Below are positions 46,807 through 58,814 of a stretch of DNA of 64,000 nucleotides, piece after piece. The translations under genes were made by a program, and so were the position numbers. Source of the DNA: Fulvia fulva (Eukaryota > Ascomycota > Dothideomycetes > Mycosphaerellales > Mycosphaerellaceae); NCBI RefSeq assembly GCF_020509005.1, contig NC_063017.1:310001-374000 (forward strand). Reading direction: 5' to 3'. Under the pieces are notes generated by a model. It was not told the origin of the DNA. It did no database searches and worked only from the letters and a program-made list of their open reading frames with translations. Each line of letters begins with the position of its first letter. The stretch's first letter is position 1.

Positions 46807-47741
46807 CCGGGGCATATAAGTCGACACTAACGAGGATGCTTAAGCACGAGACCGCTATACCGCCGATCGACCTATATATCCAGGGACTACGGACCTCCTA
46901 CTTAGGCAAGTCGGCACAGTACCTAGTACAGAAGGTCATCGCTAGTGCAGTCGTAAGGGCCCGCGAATCAGTACTAGCGTATAAGGGCATTCGACCCGGA
47001 AACGAGCCGAACTACCGGGCAAGGGACGAACAGCTAGCAACACAATAGGAAGGTGAGAAATCGTTTGTAGAGCAACTATAGAAAGAGAGGTGGAACAACC
47101 AGGTTGTAGGGCATAGTGGACGCCCTCAGCCAGCGGGACAACCTAAGGAATGGTCAGCTACAAAATCCGCGGTCAAGCACCCCCCGAAGCTCATCTACTA
47201 CCGCCTTACGAGGGCACAGAGTAGCATAGTAACCCAACTGCGAAGCGAACACATCGGCCTCTAGGGGTACCTATTATAGAGGAAGGTTCCAGGATACACG
47301 AATACTAGCTGCCCCTGCGGCTATCGCTCCTAGAACGTACGGCACGCACTCCTCGTCTGTCCGAGGTGGTCGCTAGGAAGGGGGGAGTGGATGGCAAAGG
47401 CGAGGAACCGGACGATTAGGGCACTTCTTAACAACGCTGAAGACCTACGGCGCATTACGAACTGGATACTAGAGAAGGGCTGGCTAGAACAGTACCGCCT
47501 AGTAGGAGCAGTGTAGGAAGAGAGGACACGACGCAGCGCGACGAGACCGGCTAGGAGCGGGGGCTAACGGGGTAGTGACATGGACTACGTACGTTCAGAG
47601 GGAAAGCTAATCTAGACAAGGAGTAGTCGGGGGCGGGAAGGGTTTTCACCTATTCGGGTTTCCCTTTATATATAACAATAGATATATACCTGCATAGGCC
47701 GGATAGGGTCCTAGAACAGGGGAATGACAAATCTATCTATC
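46807..47741 (+). mobile_element. LINE 3: 5'-truncated LINE at the Gypsy B LTR edge
   Basis: The first 14 bases of the Gypsy B 5' LTR (TATTACGGGCAGTA) occur on both sides, 46793-46806 and 47742-47755, as the target duplication. The body matches the 3' 0.94 kb of LINE 5 (52.46-53.40 kb) but with far less RIP. It keeps an open frame at 46836-47048 (HETAIPPIDLYIQGLRTSYL), the ORF2 C-terminus. Near 47.3 kb a Cys cluster SCPCGYRSQ matches the terminal zinc region. It ends in an ATCTATCTAT tail. Confidence 0.9.
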
Positions 47742-47891
47742 TATTACGGGCAGTAATCTATAAGACGATAGTATAGGGTTGCCGTAAAACAAGCGTTATT
47801 TAGTAAGGCTACGAAAGAGAAGCGCGAAGCGCGCGAGATATATAAGGAAGCGCTAAGGCGCGCGACGTTACGGTAGTAGTAAACCGTAATA
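47742..47891 (-). repeat. 5' LTR of Gypsy B
   Basis: 150 bp, intact, with AGTCT following at 47892-47896. Confidence 0.92.
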
Positions 47892-48443
47892 AGTCTATAG
47901 TAATATCCTCCTAGGCGCTAAATAGTACCGGTAGCGGCTTTAGAAGTCCTAGATACTAGATATAAGTACTCTTATTAGATCGATAAGTACGGTAAGCGCG
48001 GACGTACTTCTTAACCTATCGAGCTATACCTAGCTATATATAATTACGGGCTACTAGTTTATACGTCTTCCCGTCGCCTATATATCCGGCCGCTAATTAG
48101 TCGTAGAACGCCTATAGGATATGTATACGTAAAGGTATTTCTCTATTATCTAGCGCCTCTTCGGATTCTAGCGGTAGGAATAGGCTATATCCGCCGTAGA
48201 TATTCTTAATATATATTAGGCCTCCGACGGGTACGGTATATCTATTATCGATACGGTACTTCCGGAGTAGAGTATAGGGTTCGTCTCTCTCTAGCTATTA
48301 TAATGCTTCTCGGGCGTCCGGAAGGATATAAAGCTCTCGAATAGCTATCGTAAGTAGCGTAACTATATCGTTTACGGACGCGCCTAGTATCCGTAAGCTC
48401 GAGATATTAAGTACCCTATCGGGACCTAATAGGACTTAATATT
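47892..48443 (-). mobile_element. Gypsy C fragment 2 (integrase)
   Basis: Continues the integrase of Gypsy C on the minus strand up to the LINE 5 target site. It is similar to Gypsy B at about 41.3-41.8 kb and dense with stops. Confidence 0.65.
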
Positions 48444-48457
48444 AATATTAGTTACGG

Positions 48458-51400
48458 AAAACACGACACATTCGAAAGCTCTTATTAAGGCCATTCTAAC
48501 GATATATAAAGCAGGCCACTGCCCCTAGGACTAAGGGAGTTCTACCTTATTTAACCTAGAAAGCTTAGAGCTCTCTTCACCCTGTTTCTTCAGCTCTAAA
48601 CGCCGCGGAGGTGCCTAGCTATATTAGGCAACTCCTAGGCAATAGTAGCCTAGGCTACGGTACTAACGGCGCCTACGGCCCTATAGGCGAAGCCCCCCTA
48701 AGACAACTAGTAGCAACTTATAGAGGACGTAAAAAGTATAGAAACTAACGATTAGCTCCCTTACCGGTCTCTATAGGTAATGATCACTTAGCTACGTACG
48801 GCGCTTATACTATCGTATTACCGAGGGTAATAAGAAATAAGGACAACGTCTTAGGCGATTAGTAAGGCCACCCGGAATCAATACCCCTATAGCTAGGTAT
48901 CGGTCGCGGTATTAATACTAGGCCCCCGCCTAGTATACGATATAGTTACGATCCGTATTATAGTAAAGGAAGACTAGGCCGAAGTTACGAAGCTATCGAA
49001 TAAGGAGCTCGCCTAACGAATTAACTAACTAGGGGTAGTCGTAGTGAACTAATGGTCTAACGGTACTCTATAGATCTATACTAGCTCTACTACTACTAGG
49101 AGGCACCTAGAGGCATAGCTATAGTAGGTATCTAAGGTTACGGCATTAGCGAAGGTCTTAACGAAACAATTTACGATCCTAGTCTACAACATACCTAAGG
49201 AGTTTGACCTAACTAACTAGGGTCACCTACGCGCTCTCTAAGAGGACAACCCGGTCACTCTTAACTCTCTAATCTAGAAGGCGACTTGGCTCTATAGGAA
49301 ATGGCTAGAAGGCAAGAAGGCCTCGGCGCTAATAGTATAGCTATAAGACGCGAAAGCGGCGGATCTAGCGATAGAATAAGGCCTAGTCTAGTAATAGAGC
49401 CTTAAGACAGTAGAAAAGCACTCCTTATCCTTTCGTGTCCTCTAATGCTTCAAATGCTAATAGTATAGACACCAAACCTATACGTGTATAAACAAGTAGG
49501 CCTACTCGAACTATACGGGAGACTATATGTCTAGGGACTATATATCGACTACGAGACGGTACGCGAACTGTCCGGGGCACTACCTATCGTATAGTACGGA
49601 ATGCCTATAGCGGAAACTAGCGAAAAACAAGGCAATCACAAATAGAACCGTCGCCCTAAGATTCTACGGCGACCGTAAGGCTAGCCTATACCGGAACTAA
49701 CTAGCGGCGGTCGGGTATAAGCGCCCTAGGGCCGAGAACGATATAAAGGATACGTAACCTAGGGCGTACGGGAGGCTACGTACTCTACTAGCTACGGCGA
49801 GGGAATCTAACTAGGCCCGGCTCCCCTTTAGTATATAGCCGATAGGCGTAGACTAGGACGTATAGGGTAGTAGGACATAGGACGATATAGAGGAAATGAT
49901 TGTCGATGCCGATAACTAGCCTCGACACGCTTAGTATTATCTAGTATAACGTCAACTATAGTAAGGATATAGTCTAGAACTATTTCCTATACGAGGCGGA
50001 CCCGCGCGTCTACTACGTTCTTATAATCTAGGAGCTATAGATTAACCCGTACTATAAGAGACTAACAACCTATAAGTTACTAGGCTATACGACATACCTA
50101 CGAGGCGACGGTAGACCCCGTACGTACTTCTATATTAGTAAGGACATACTAGAATCCGACTAGGAGGTAGTGTACTACGTAGACGAAGAAGGCGGGGGCG
50201 ATATTACCTCCCTCTACGTAGGTAGTACCTAGATATACAACCTATATATATAACCGCTAGCCTCGAGGTCTAGCCGCGACCTAGGGGTCTATAGACACCT
50301 AGACAGTACGCTTAAGAGACAAGGGTACCACATCGTAGTAGGAGACTTTAATATATACTACCCTTCCTAGGAAAGCCTTATATAGCCGCACCCTATAGCC
50401 GACGAAGTACTCGACTTAATAGCGAGCAACGTAATTGCCCTTAATACCCCGAAGGACCTAGGCACCTAGAAGAGAGGGGGACTCTAAGGTACGATCGACC
50501 TCTCCTAGATCTTAGATAGCTACTACTATACGGTAACCTACTATAGGATCGAACATAAACTCGAGGCGTCGTTAGACTATATACTAGTTAGGACCTCTCT
50601 TACGATATAGATATAACGTATACTAGCGAGAACCCCTAAGCTAAACTAGGGAAAGGCCTACTAGGCCAATATCTAGGCATACCTTAATAACTCTAAGAGG
50701 CTAGTCTAGATCGCGTAGTAGTAATATAATAGTAAAGACGAGATAGACGAAGCAGTCTAGGGGTTAATAGACGAAATAAGAAAAGCGACCTTACTTTACG
50801 TTCCGCTTGCCTAACTAACGACATAGTCTAAACTATACTAGACGCCGGAGTACACTACGGTAGTAAGAGAAGTAAGGAGAGCCCGCCGGGTATAGACGAC
50901 TAGCTATAGCGAGGAGGCCTAGAACGTATATAGGGAGGTATACTAATAGAAGAAAGCTATAATACGGAGGGAGAAAGTAGTCGGCTAGAGGGCTATAGTA
51001 GAAGAAATCGCCGGCAAGCTAGAGAGGATGTAGAAGCTAGCGAAATGGGCCCGACAGGACCCTATATAGGGCCCCTCCTTCTCTATCCTAGCGCTATAAT
51101 CGCCTAGTGGCCCGGTTAGCGACCCCGAGGCTAAGGCGCGTCTACTAGCTAGTAAGTTCTTCCCGCTCCTAGTCGAGGCTAATCTAAGCGACATAAAGAG
51201 CTCTACTCCCCTAGCCCCTAGCATCGCGGTCTAATAGGAGGTGTCCGAGGGAGAAGTTGCCGCTATACTAAGGAAGTTACCGGCGAAGAAAGCCCCGGGG
51301 CCGGATAGGATCCTAAACGAGCTACTAAAGAAGTGTAGAGATTAACTAGCTCTAGTAGTTATAGCGATCTTTAACGCCTGCCTATAGACCGGATACTACC

Positions 51401-53398
51401 CGATAGCTTTTAAACAATCGACGATAGTGGTCCTACGTAAGCCGCAAAAGGAAGACTATACGTAGGTAAAGTCGTACCGCCTAATTACGCTCCTTAACAC
51501 TCTTAGGAAGGCGCTTAAGAAGCTAGTTATAACGAGACTCTCCGAGGCGGTAGAGGAACACTCCCTACTCCCGGACACCTAGATAGGCACGCGCCTATAG
51601 CGATCGACGCTATCCGCGATAGAACTTATCACCTCTTAGGTAAAGGCTATCTAGTATAAGAATAGGGACAAGGTGGCTTCCTTACTTAGCCTAGATATAT
51701 CGGGAGCCTTCGACTACGTATTATACCCGCGGCTACTCTATATCCTAAGGTCGAAAGGACTCCCTAAGTAGCTTGTTAACTTCGTACGGTCCTACCTCTA
51801 AGACCGTAGTACGTCGATCCTAGTCGGCTAGTATAGAAGCCCATTTTAAGTAGTCTATACTAGAATCCCGTAAGGCTTAACGCTAGTACCTATTCTGTTC
51901 CTCTTCTTTATAGCGACGCTACTCCTAGCCCTAGAATCCTAGAACACCGCTACGAGCGGCTTCGTAGACGACATAAACATCCTAGCGTAGTCTTCCTCGA
52001 CTAAGGAGAACTATAGGCTACTAGAAGAGAAGCATAAGATCTACGAGGACTAGGCTAGGAGGTACGGGGCTCGGTTTGCCCTAGAAAAGTACAATCTAAT
52101 ACACTTTACGCGCCGGCCACGGTTCTACAATATATAAGCTTCTATCTAGATATAGGGGTATACGACTAACCCGGTAAATCAGCTTAGGATCCTCGGACTA
52201 TAGGTAGACCCGGCGCTACGGTAGAGGAAGTACGTATAGGCAATATTACGGAAAGCTAAACAGAATATAGCATTATACTAGAGGCTCACTACGTCTATAT
52301 AGGGGGCGGACTTCCGGTAGTCACGACTTCTATATACGGCTATTATACGGCCAGTCCTTACCTATAGTAGCTAAGTGTAGTCCTAAGGCGAGAGGGCCTA
52401 CCTATCGAAGGGACTCGTCGCGCCGCTAGCGAAGATCTAAAACTAATGCCTAAGGAAGGTTACCGGGGTATATAAGTCGATACTAACGAGGATACTTAAG
52501 CACGAGACCGCTATACCGCCGATCGACCTATATATCTAGGGACTACGGACCTCCTACTTAGGCAAGTCGGTATAGTACCTAGTATAGAAGGTCATCGCTA
52601 GTACAGTCGTAAGGGCCCGCGAATTAGTACTAGCGTATAGGGGCATTCGACCCGGAAACGAGCCGAACTACCGGGTAAGGGACGAATAGCTAGTAATATA
52701 ATAGGAAGGTAAGAAATCGTTTATAGAGCAACTATAGAAAGAGAGGTAGAACAACTAGGTTGTAGGGTATAGTAGACGCCCTTAGCTAGCGGGATAACCT
52801 AAGGAATAGTTAGCTACGAAATCCGCGGTCAAGTACCCCCCGAAGCTAATCTACTACCGCCTTACGAGGGTATAGAGTAGTATAGTAACCTAACTACGAA
52901 GCGAACATATCGGCCTCTAGGGGTACCTATTATAGAGGAAGGTTCTAGGATACACAAATACTAGCTACCCCTACGGCTATCGCTCCTAGAACGTACGGTA
53001 CGTACTCCTCGTCTATCCGAGGTGGTCGCTAGGAAGGGGGGAGTAGATAGTAAAGGCGAGGAACCGGACGATTAGGGCACTTCTTAATAACGCTAAGGAC
53101 CTACGGCGTATTACGAACTAGATACTAGAGAAGGGCTAGCTAGAACAGTAATGCCTAGTAGGAGTAGTATAGGAAGAGAGGATACGACGTAGCGCGACGA
53201 GACCGGCTAGGAGCGGGGGCTAACGGTGTAGTGATATAGACTACGTACGTTTAGAGGGAAAGCTAATCTAGACAAGGAGTAGTCGGGGGCGGGAAGGGTT
53301 TTCACCTATTCGGGTTTCCCTTTATATATAACAATAGATATATACCTATATAGGCCGGATAGGGTCCTAGTATAGGGGAACGACAAATCTATCTATCT
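48458..53398 (+). mobile_element. LINE 5: full-length Tad1-like LINE inserted in Gypsy C
   Basis: 4.94 kb with a 14-bp target duplication AATATTAGTTACGG at 48444-48457 and 53399-53412. It ends in an ATCTATCTATCT tail. ORF1 (about 48.65-49.87 kb) has zinc knuckles near 49.45 kb (CFKCQQYRHQTYTC) and a second Cys/His unit near 49.57 kb. ORF2 (from about 49.9 kb) has an endonuclease (YHIVVGDFNIYYP near 50340), a linker, RT (KAPGPDRILNELL near 51295, SLDISGAFDYV near 51700, FVDDINILA at 51961-51985) and a C-terminal tail. Stops are mostly TAG. Its intact ends make it the reference copy for LINE 3. Confidence 0.92.
49910..53170 (+). pseudogene. ORF2 (endonuclease-reverse transcriptase) of LINE 5
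   Basis: One frame can be followed from the endonuclease start (IIQYNVNYSKDIVQN) to the C-terminal tail, broken by many TAG codons at former Gln/Trp positions. The catalytic FVDD is kept. It encodes the enzyme that nicks target DNA and primes reverse transcription in intact relatives. Confidence 0.85.
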
Positions 53399-53412
53399 AA
53401 TATTAGTTACGG

Positions 53413-53789
53413 GGGTCTTCGAGATCTCTAGGTATTAGTAGGTCCTATAACCTCCTTATAAGGCTGTCTAGCTTAGTCCCTTATACGCCTAGTCGGTATA
53501 TAATCTTAAAGAAGAATTATAAAAGGAATTCGGCCTAGCGTACTTATCGACAGTTTAGCTACTTAGTACTTATAAACTACTCTAGGTTCTTATAATTAGA
53601 GTAGACTAGTACCGGCTTGTCTTTAGCTAATTCAGGGTCTAGTAGATTCTTAAAGTCGGCGTACTCGTTAACTATTAGTTCGGGTCTCTATTCTTCGAAA
53701 GTATATACGATCGTAAGTAGTTCCTTATCGTAGATATTGTAGTTATATTGTTACGGGTCTATCTTCTTAGATATATATATAATAGGATA
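53413..53789 (-). mobile_element. Gypsy C fragment 3 (RNase H)
   Basis: Minus-strand peptide pieces YNYNIYDKELLTIVYTFEE and YSNYKNLE match Ty3/Gypsy RNase H. It is interrupted at 53790 by the pogo/Fot1-type element. Confidence 0.75.
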
Positions 53790-53791
53790 TA

Positions 53792-55657
53792 ACGTACTTT
53801 ACTACTAAGCGGGCTATACTACTAAGCGGGCCACTTTTACTAAGAACTGTACCACTTCTATAGATATAGCTATATAACTACTATTATAGCGTATATTGTC
53901 TTCAAACGAGGCTAAACTGACCTTAGCTATCTAGGCTACGAAACGCGACGCGACAATCACGAATCGACTTACTATAAAGGTATACGACCCGTCTCGAACT
54001 ATACTAGGGTATCGATTAAATAGACGACCTCCTCGGGGTGACTACGAGCCTAATTCGAAGAAGCTTATAGAGCTAGAAGAGAGGGTGATACTTAAGTATA
54101 TACTCGAGCTAGATCTTAGAGGTTTCCCGCTATTAAAGGCTAGTATACGAGTAATAGCCGATTTATTACTATAAGAGAAGGGTCTTAAGCCCGCTAGTCT
54201 TAATTAGATAGACAGGTTTATTAGGCGGCATCGTAAGCTAAAGGGCCGTATAACACGTAGAAACGATCGTTAGCGAGCCCTAATAGAAGATCTAGACGTT
54301 ATCGAGAGGTAGTTCTTACTTATACGTAATATAAAGGAGAAGTATAGTATCCTTAACTAGGACACCTATAACTTCGACGAGATAGGGTTTATAATAGGTG
54401 TTATTACGTCTTAGAGCGTCGTTACGGGTTTAGAAAGGCGTAGTAGAAAGAGAAAGGTCGTTTAATAGGGTAATAGAGAATAGGTAATAGTGATTAAGAC
54501 TATCTATATAGACGGAATAGCGCTCCTACGCTACGTCATCCTTATAGGTAAATAGTATATTAGTACCTAGTACTAAGACGGCAACTTGGGTCTAGACTAG
54601 ACAATCGGGCTAATAGACAACGGCTAGACTAATAATAAGTTCGGTATACGGTAGCTAGAGCATTTCTAGAAGTATACTATAGCTCGTACGACTAGGGTAT
54701 AGAGACTACTTATTATCGATAGCTACGAGAGCTATAACTCGAAGGCATTCTAGAATCTATATAAGGAATATAAGATCTTGGCCCTACATATACTGTCGCA
54801 CGCCTCGTACTTACTCTAGCTATTAGATATAGATTACTATTCGCCTTCAAAGAAGGTATACGGTGCTTAGCTCTCGGGCTTAGTACGCTAGCGTATTACT
54901 TATATCGATAAAGTAGAATTCCTACGCGCCTTCCGGGTAGCCTATAACGCTATATTTAGACAGGAGAACATCCTATCGAGCTTTAGAGGCGCTGATTTAG
55001 TTCTATTCAATCTATAGGTAGTGATAGACAAGCTTAATATTAAGCTACGTACGCTAACCCCTCTAGCTCCGGACTCTACCCCTTAGGAGTCGAAGACACT
55101 ACGAACTATAAAAGAATTCGACTCTTAATCGATACTAGTAACGAACAAAATGCGTACCCGGGTAGGTTTATCGCTAAACTCGTTATAGGAAGGGGTGTAT
55201 TAGCTTATAAAAGGGAGTAGAGAGATAGCGTATTAGATAGCTCTTATACGAAGCGAGATTAGTAAGCTACGTAAGTCTAACGAGGCCCTTATATAGCGAA
55301 AAGTACGAAAGCGCAAGTACATTCAGTCTAGAGGGTCTCTAACCTTCGATAAGGCGTCGTAATTAATACCTCTAGAGGATACTAGGAGGTAGGAAGTAAG
55401 TATAGAGTCGCTAGATAGTGTTTGGCTAGTACTAAGGCTACGACGCTATAAGCGATATAGCGAGTCGGAGTATAACGTACGTACCTATTAAGTAGACTTG
55501 CTAGATAGCGAAGAATCTAAAGAGGAATTGTCCTCCTAGTAACGATTCTATAGGATGTCGTCGTATTAAGATACCGTCGTAATTAAAGTAGAAGTAGTAT
55601 AGTTCTAAGTAAAAGTAGCCTACTCGGTAGTATAGCCCGCTCGGTAGTAAAGCACGT
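53792..55657 (+). mobile_element. Pogo/Fot1-type DNA transposon with terminal inverted repeats
   Basis: 1866 bp between TA dinucleotides (53790-53791 and 55658-55659). Inverted ends of about 50 bp start ACGTACTTTACTACTAAGCG and end AGTAAAGCACGT. Each end holds two copies of TACTACTAAGCGGGC. The plus strand encodes a damaged transposase with few stops: an N-terminal DNA-binding region (LRGFPLLKASIRVIADLLL; RFIRRHRKLKGRI), then the DDE_1-type core with YNFDEIGFIIG near 54375, LLIIDSYESYNSKAF near 54710 and LDIDYYSPSKKVYG near 54825. The last block is the usual LDVxxFxPLK region, with the third acidic residue. A Ser/Arg-rich tail follows. It inserted into Gypsy C RNase H. Confidence 0.9.
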
Positions 55658-55659
55658 TA

Positions 55660-56873
55660 GTACTCCTTACTTATCTCTCTATAATAACACTACTACCGTA
55701 ACGTAGTTAGAAGCGTCCGTCTCTAGGATAGTCTCCCGTCTAGGGAAGAAGTACTTAAGCGTAGGAGCTACGGCGAAGGCTACCTTTAGTCCGTCGAATA
55801 CGGCTTAGTAGTCTACTATCTATTCCTATAGTATATTCTTCCTCGTAAGCTTTATTATAGGTAAGTATATCTTGCTAAAGTCTTTAATAAATCGTCTATA
55901 GAAATTAGCGAACCCTATAAACGATAGGATATCGGTAACGTTAGTAGGTATCGGCTAGTTCTTTACGTATTTAATCTTCTTAGGGTCTATTTTGATTCCT
56001 TTATTAGTAATAATGCCCCTAAGGTATATAGTTTCGTATCGGAAGAACTCGTACTTATCGATATTAAGCTATAGTCCTACTACGTCTAGTTTTAATATTA
56101 CCTTTCTTATATAAGCTACGTATTCTTTGCGTGTCTTACTAAAAATCAGTATATTATCGAGGTAGTACGAAACGAAGTCGTCGAGGTATTCTCTTAGGGT
56201 ATTATTAATAAAGGACTAGAAGGTTCCCGGCGTATTATATAAGCTAAAGGGTATAATAACGTATTCGAATTGTCTATAGCGTATCGTAAAGGCTATCTTC
56301 TATTTATCTCCTATAGTAATACGAATACGGTTAAATACTATAATAACGTCTAATTTTATGAACTACTAAGCTCCCGTAATACGATCTAGTGTCTCCTAGA
56401 ATAGCGGTATTAGATAATAACTCTTTATTATAAGTACGTTTAATGCCTAATAATCTATATATACTCGTAGCCTACCTCCTACCTTTCTAACTATTAGAAT
56501 AGGTGCTACTACTAGTAATACGCTACGCTAGGTAGATCCCTTCTTAAGCTAGTCGTCAAGCTATTTCTTAATAATATCGTTCTCCCGTATAGAGAAAGTA
56601 TATAGCCTTCGAAAGTATATAGCCTTCGAAACGGTAGTGTCTTACTATCCTTTAGCTTAATCTTATAGTCGATACCTAGTCGTTATAGTAGGAATTTGTC
56701 TACTTCTCGCCTACTCTATAGCCGGGCGAGGTCTCGAACTTCTTTAGGTAGTAAGGGGATTAGATCCTAGTCCTTATCCTTTAGATTTATAAAACGCTAG
56801 TAGTCGTCCGCTAACATCGCTAATATATTAAGTTGTCGCTAGCTATAATTACCTAGGGGCCTCTACCTAGTAT
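55660..56873 (-). mobile_element. Gypsy C fragment 4 (RNase H end and reverse transcriptase)
   Basis: Minus-strand RT with YLDNILIFSKTRKEY at about 56130-56170: the second catalytic Asp is Asn. [13 protein letters not shown] sequence lies near 55.9 kb. Dense TAG/TAA codons. Confidence 0.8.
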
Positions 56874-56878
56874 CTATA

Positions 56879-57231
56879 TATTACGGTCTGAAAGGTAGGA
56901 GAAGCTCATTTGTCAGACAAGCGAAGAACGAGGGGAGATCACTAGGCAGCCAGTGTATTGGAGTCACTTAGGTCACTCGTGAACGAGGTGACTCAGGGTC
57001 ACTCGTGAACGAGGTGACTTAGGGTCACTTAGGTCACTCGTAAGCGAGGTGACCGCGCCAAGACATAGTACTATATAGACGACGCTCCTTTGCAAGTAGA
57101 TAGGAGCCTCGTGCTCAACTCATTTTAAGTATACACTATATACTGTTTGGGACCACTACCTTCTTAACGAGTCAGAGACATCACTACAAAGATCCAAGCC
57201 CGGTTGGGATAACGTACAGCGGTTCCTAACA
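56879..57231. repeat. Solo LTR of a further family, lightly RIP-mutated
   Basis: 353 bp starting TATTACGGTCTG and ending TTCCTAACA, with the target duplication CTATA at 56874-56878 and 57232-57236. No internal coding region is present, so the element was lost by LTR-LTR recombination. It holds three tandem near-palindromic units (GTCACTCGTGAACGAGGTGA type) at about 56965-57052. CA/TG content is normal, unlike its surroundings. Confidence 0.88.
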
Positions 57232-57236
57232 CTATA

Positions 57237-58579
57237 TTATCCTATATTCCCTAGCTAACGAGTATCGTAGCTATTCTACCCTAGACCGGTTTCGCCCTTA
57301 TACTATAAGCTTTTAACGCCAGTAAAGACAATAAGTTACGCGCTACTTATTTATTAAGGTCTTCTCGCGGGTCGAATATCTATAAGAGGCTACTACTATG
57401 TCCTAAGCGTTTAGCTATACGGATCGCTACTCCTATTAATATCTACGTAATATCTAGTTTAGGTTCTAGTATAGGGGTACTCTTTATATATCGAGCTAGT
57501 CGCTTTAGCGTATTAGGTCCGTCTAAAAAAAGGGGGTCCTAGTATATAGTGACCGCTTAGGCTTATCTTCTTTTTAGACCGTATAGGGGTTCTTTAGTAG
57601 CTCGGGTACCGGTATCTCTATCTAAAGTATCCCTACCGGAGTAGTGTTTCTATCGTAGATAGACTAGATATATACCGGCTCCGTACCCTTAATATAGTTC
57701 TAGCGACACTATATCGAGAACAAAGTTATAGTACCGGAGGCATAATAGAATATAGGCTAGTATTAGTCGTACTAGTCTCGGCCGAGGACTACGTTATATT
57801 CTAATACCGCGTAGTATCCGTCTCTTATCTCGATATAGTTACCGATTCTGATTATAGCCGTCGTCGTATAAGTAATAAGTTCACTAGTAGGTCGGCTATC
57901 TACTAACGTTAGCCCTAGAGGGTTGTCTAGGGGTCTTAGTTTAAGGTTATTTCGGTACGTAAAGCTAATATCATAATACGTAGAAGTTACTCTATTATCG
58001 TAGAAGGAATAAGTAGGGATCTTTTTATTTACTATAAAAGGTATAACTATATAAGAAGCTATTACGGGATTGTGTTTATCTATAGAATAGTTTGCTATTA
58101 CTAGCGAGTATTCTACTATACTTAGATCCTTACCTCTTTCTAGAGGCTTATACTCTTTTACTTCTTATACTTTTGACTTATACGGTCTACTTCGTATTAC
58201 GCTTACGGAGTAGACTTAGCGTTTTCCGAACTACTACCGTTCTTATTACCGTTCTTATATACGTTCGCGTTCGGGTTATATCCTAGTATAAATAGGCGGC
58301 GGGCGATATAAGTAAGTAGGTACTAATTAGTATCTATACGGCGATAACCTAGTTCTTCGTACTTTAAGTAGAGACCCTACTCAATACACTCCTATACTCT
58401 AGTAGTATCGAGTAGTTAGATATATTAGTACTTCTACTCGCGGTTAATCTACTTAACCTTACTATTAGGGTTAGGCTTATCGCTACCTATACCCGCGTCT
58501 CCGCTATCCTTCTTATTATTATTCGACTTACTACCGGGGTTCTTGTTACTACCGGGAGCCTTATCCTTATTATTCTTAC
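57237..58579 (-). mobile_element. Gypsy C fragment 5 (protease and gag)
   Basis: Minus-strand pieces such as TLVDSRPTSELI near 57.9 kb (retropepsin region with the catalytic Asp) and a gag/zinc-knuckle remnant near 58.3 kb. The gag N-terminus and 5' LTR are not seen, because Copia 2 begins at 58580. Confidence 0.7.
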
Positions 58580-58814
58580 TGTTAAGATGTAGCATCTTAA
58601 AGGGAGTTAATAATTAGGAAGTGATCTAGTAGCCTAAGGTATCTACAATAACTCAGCTTATAGAGAGATACCTTCTCTCTCCTTTAGCTTAGATAGACAT
58701 CTAATACAATCAACATATTAGTTCCTAATATATTGCTACATACTCGTGCTATTAGTTAGTTAAAGATTGATCTCTTACTCCACTCCGCTACTATCTACCC
58801 GTACCTATTTAATA
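58580..58814 (+). repeat. 5' LTR of Copia 2
   Basis: 235 bp, reverse complement of the Copia 1 LTR apart from transitions. CTTAC precedes it; the matching target copy would lie beyond the window. Confidence 0.92.

Larger units (their letters stand above)
36060..47891 (-). mobile_element. Gypsy B: Ty3/Gypsy element, interrupted by LINE 2 and LINE 3
   Basis: 150-bp LTRs at 36060-36209 and 47742-47891 (TATTACGGG..CCGTAATA). The target copies AGTCT lie at 36055-36059 and 47892-47896. A purine tract on the minus strand (about 36211-36224) marks the 3' side. Read right to left: gag about 46.4-44.4 kb; protease about 44.2-43.7 kb; RT about 43.2-42.3 kb; RNase H about 42.2-41.8 kb; integrase about 41.6-41.33 kb and 37.85-36.8 kb; C-terminal tail to 36.2 kb. 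The RT motif reads YLDN (about 42665-42682), so the second catalytic Asp is lost. Stops are dense and CA/TG nearly absent. It inserted into the integrase of Gypsy C. Confidence 0.9.

Noticed and set aside
46836..47048. Intact 70-residue frame as an independent gene
   Set aside because: It is the C-terminal part of LINE ORF2 in the truncated LINE 3 and matches LINE 5 near 52.5 kb.
56965..57052. Repeats resembling a CRISPR array
   Set aside because: The units are adjacent near-palindromes without unique spacers, inside a solo LTR of a eukaryote.
58092..58286. Hydrophobic 64-residue frame as a small membrane protein
   Set aside because: It is antisense to the Gypsy C gag/protease region, and the Leu/Thr/Tyr runs come from RIP-biased codons.
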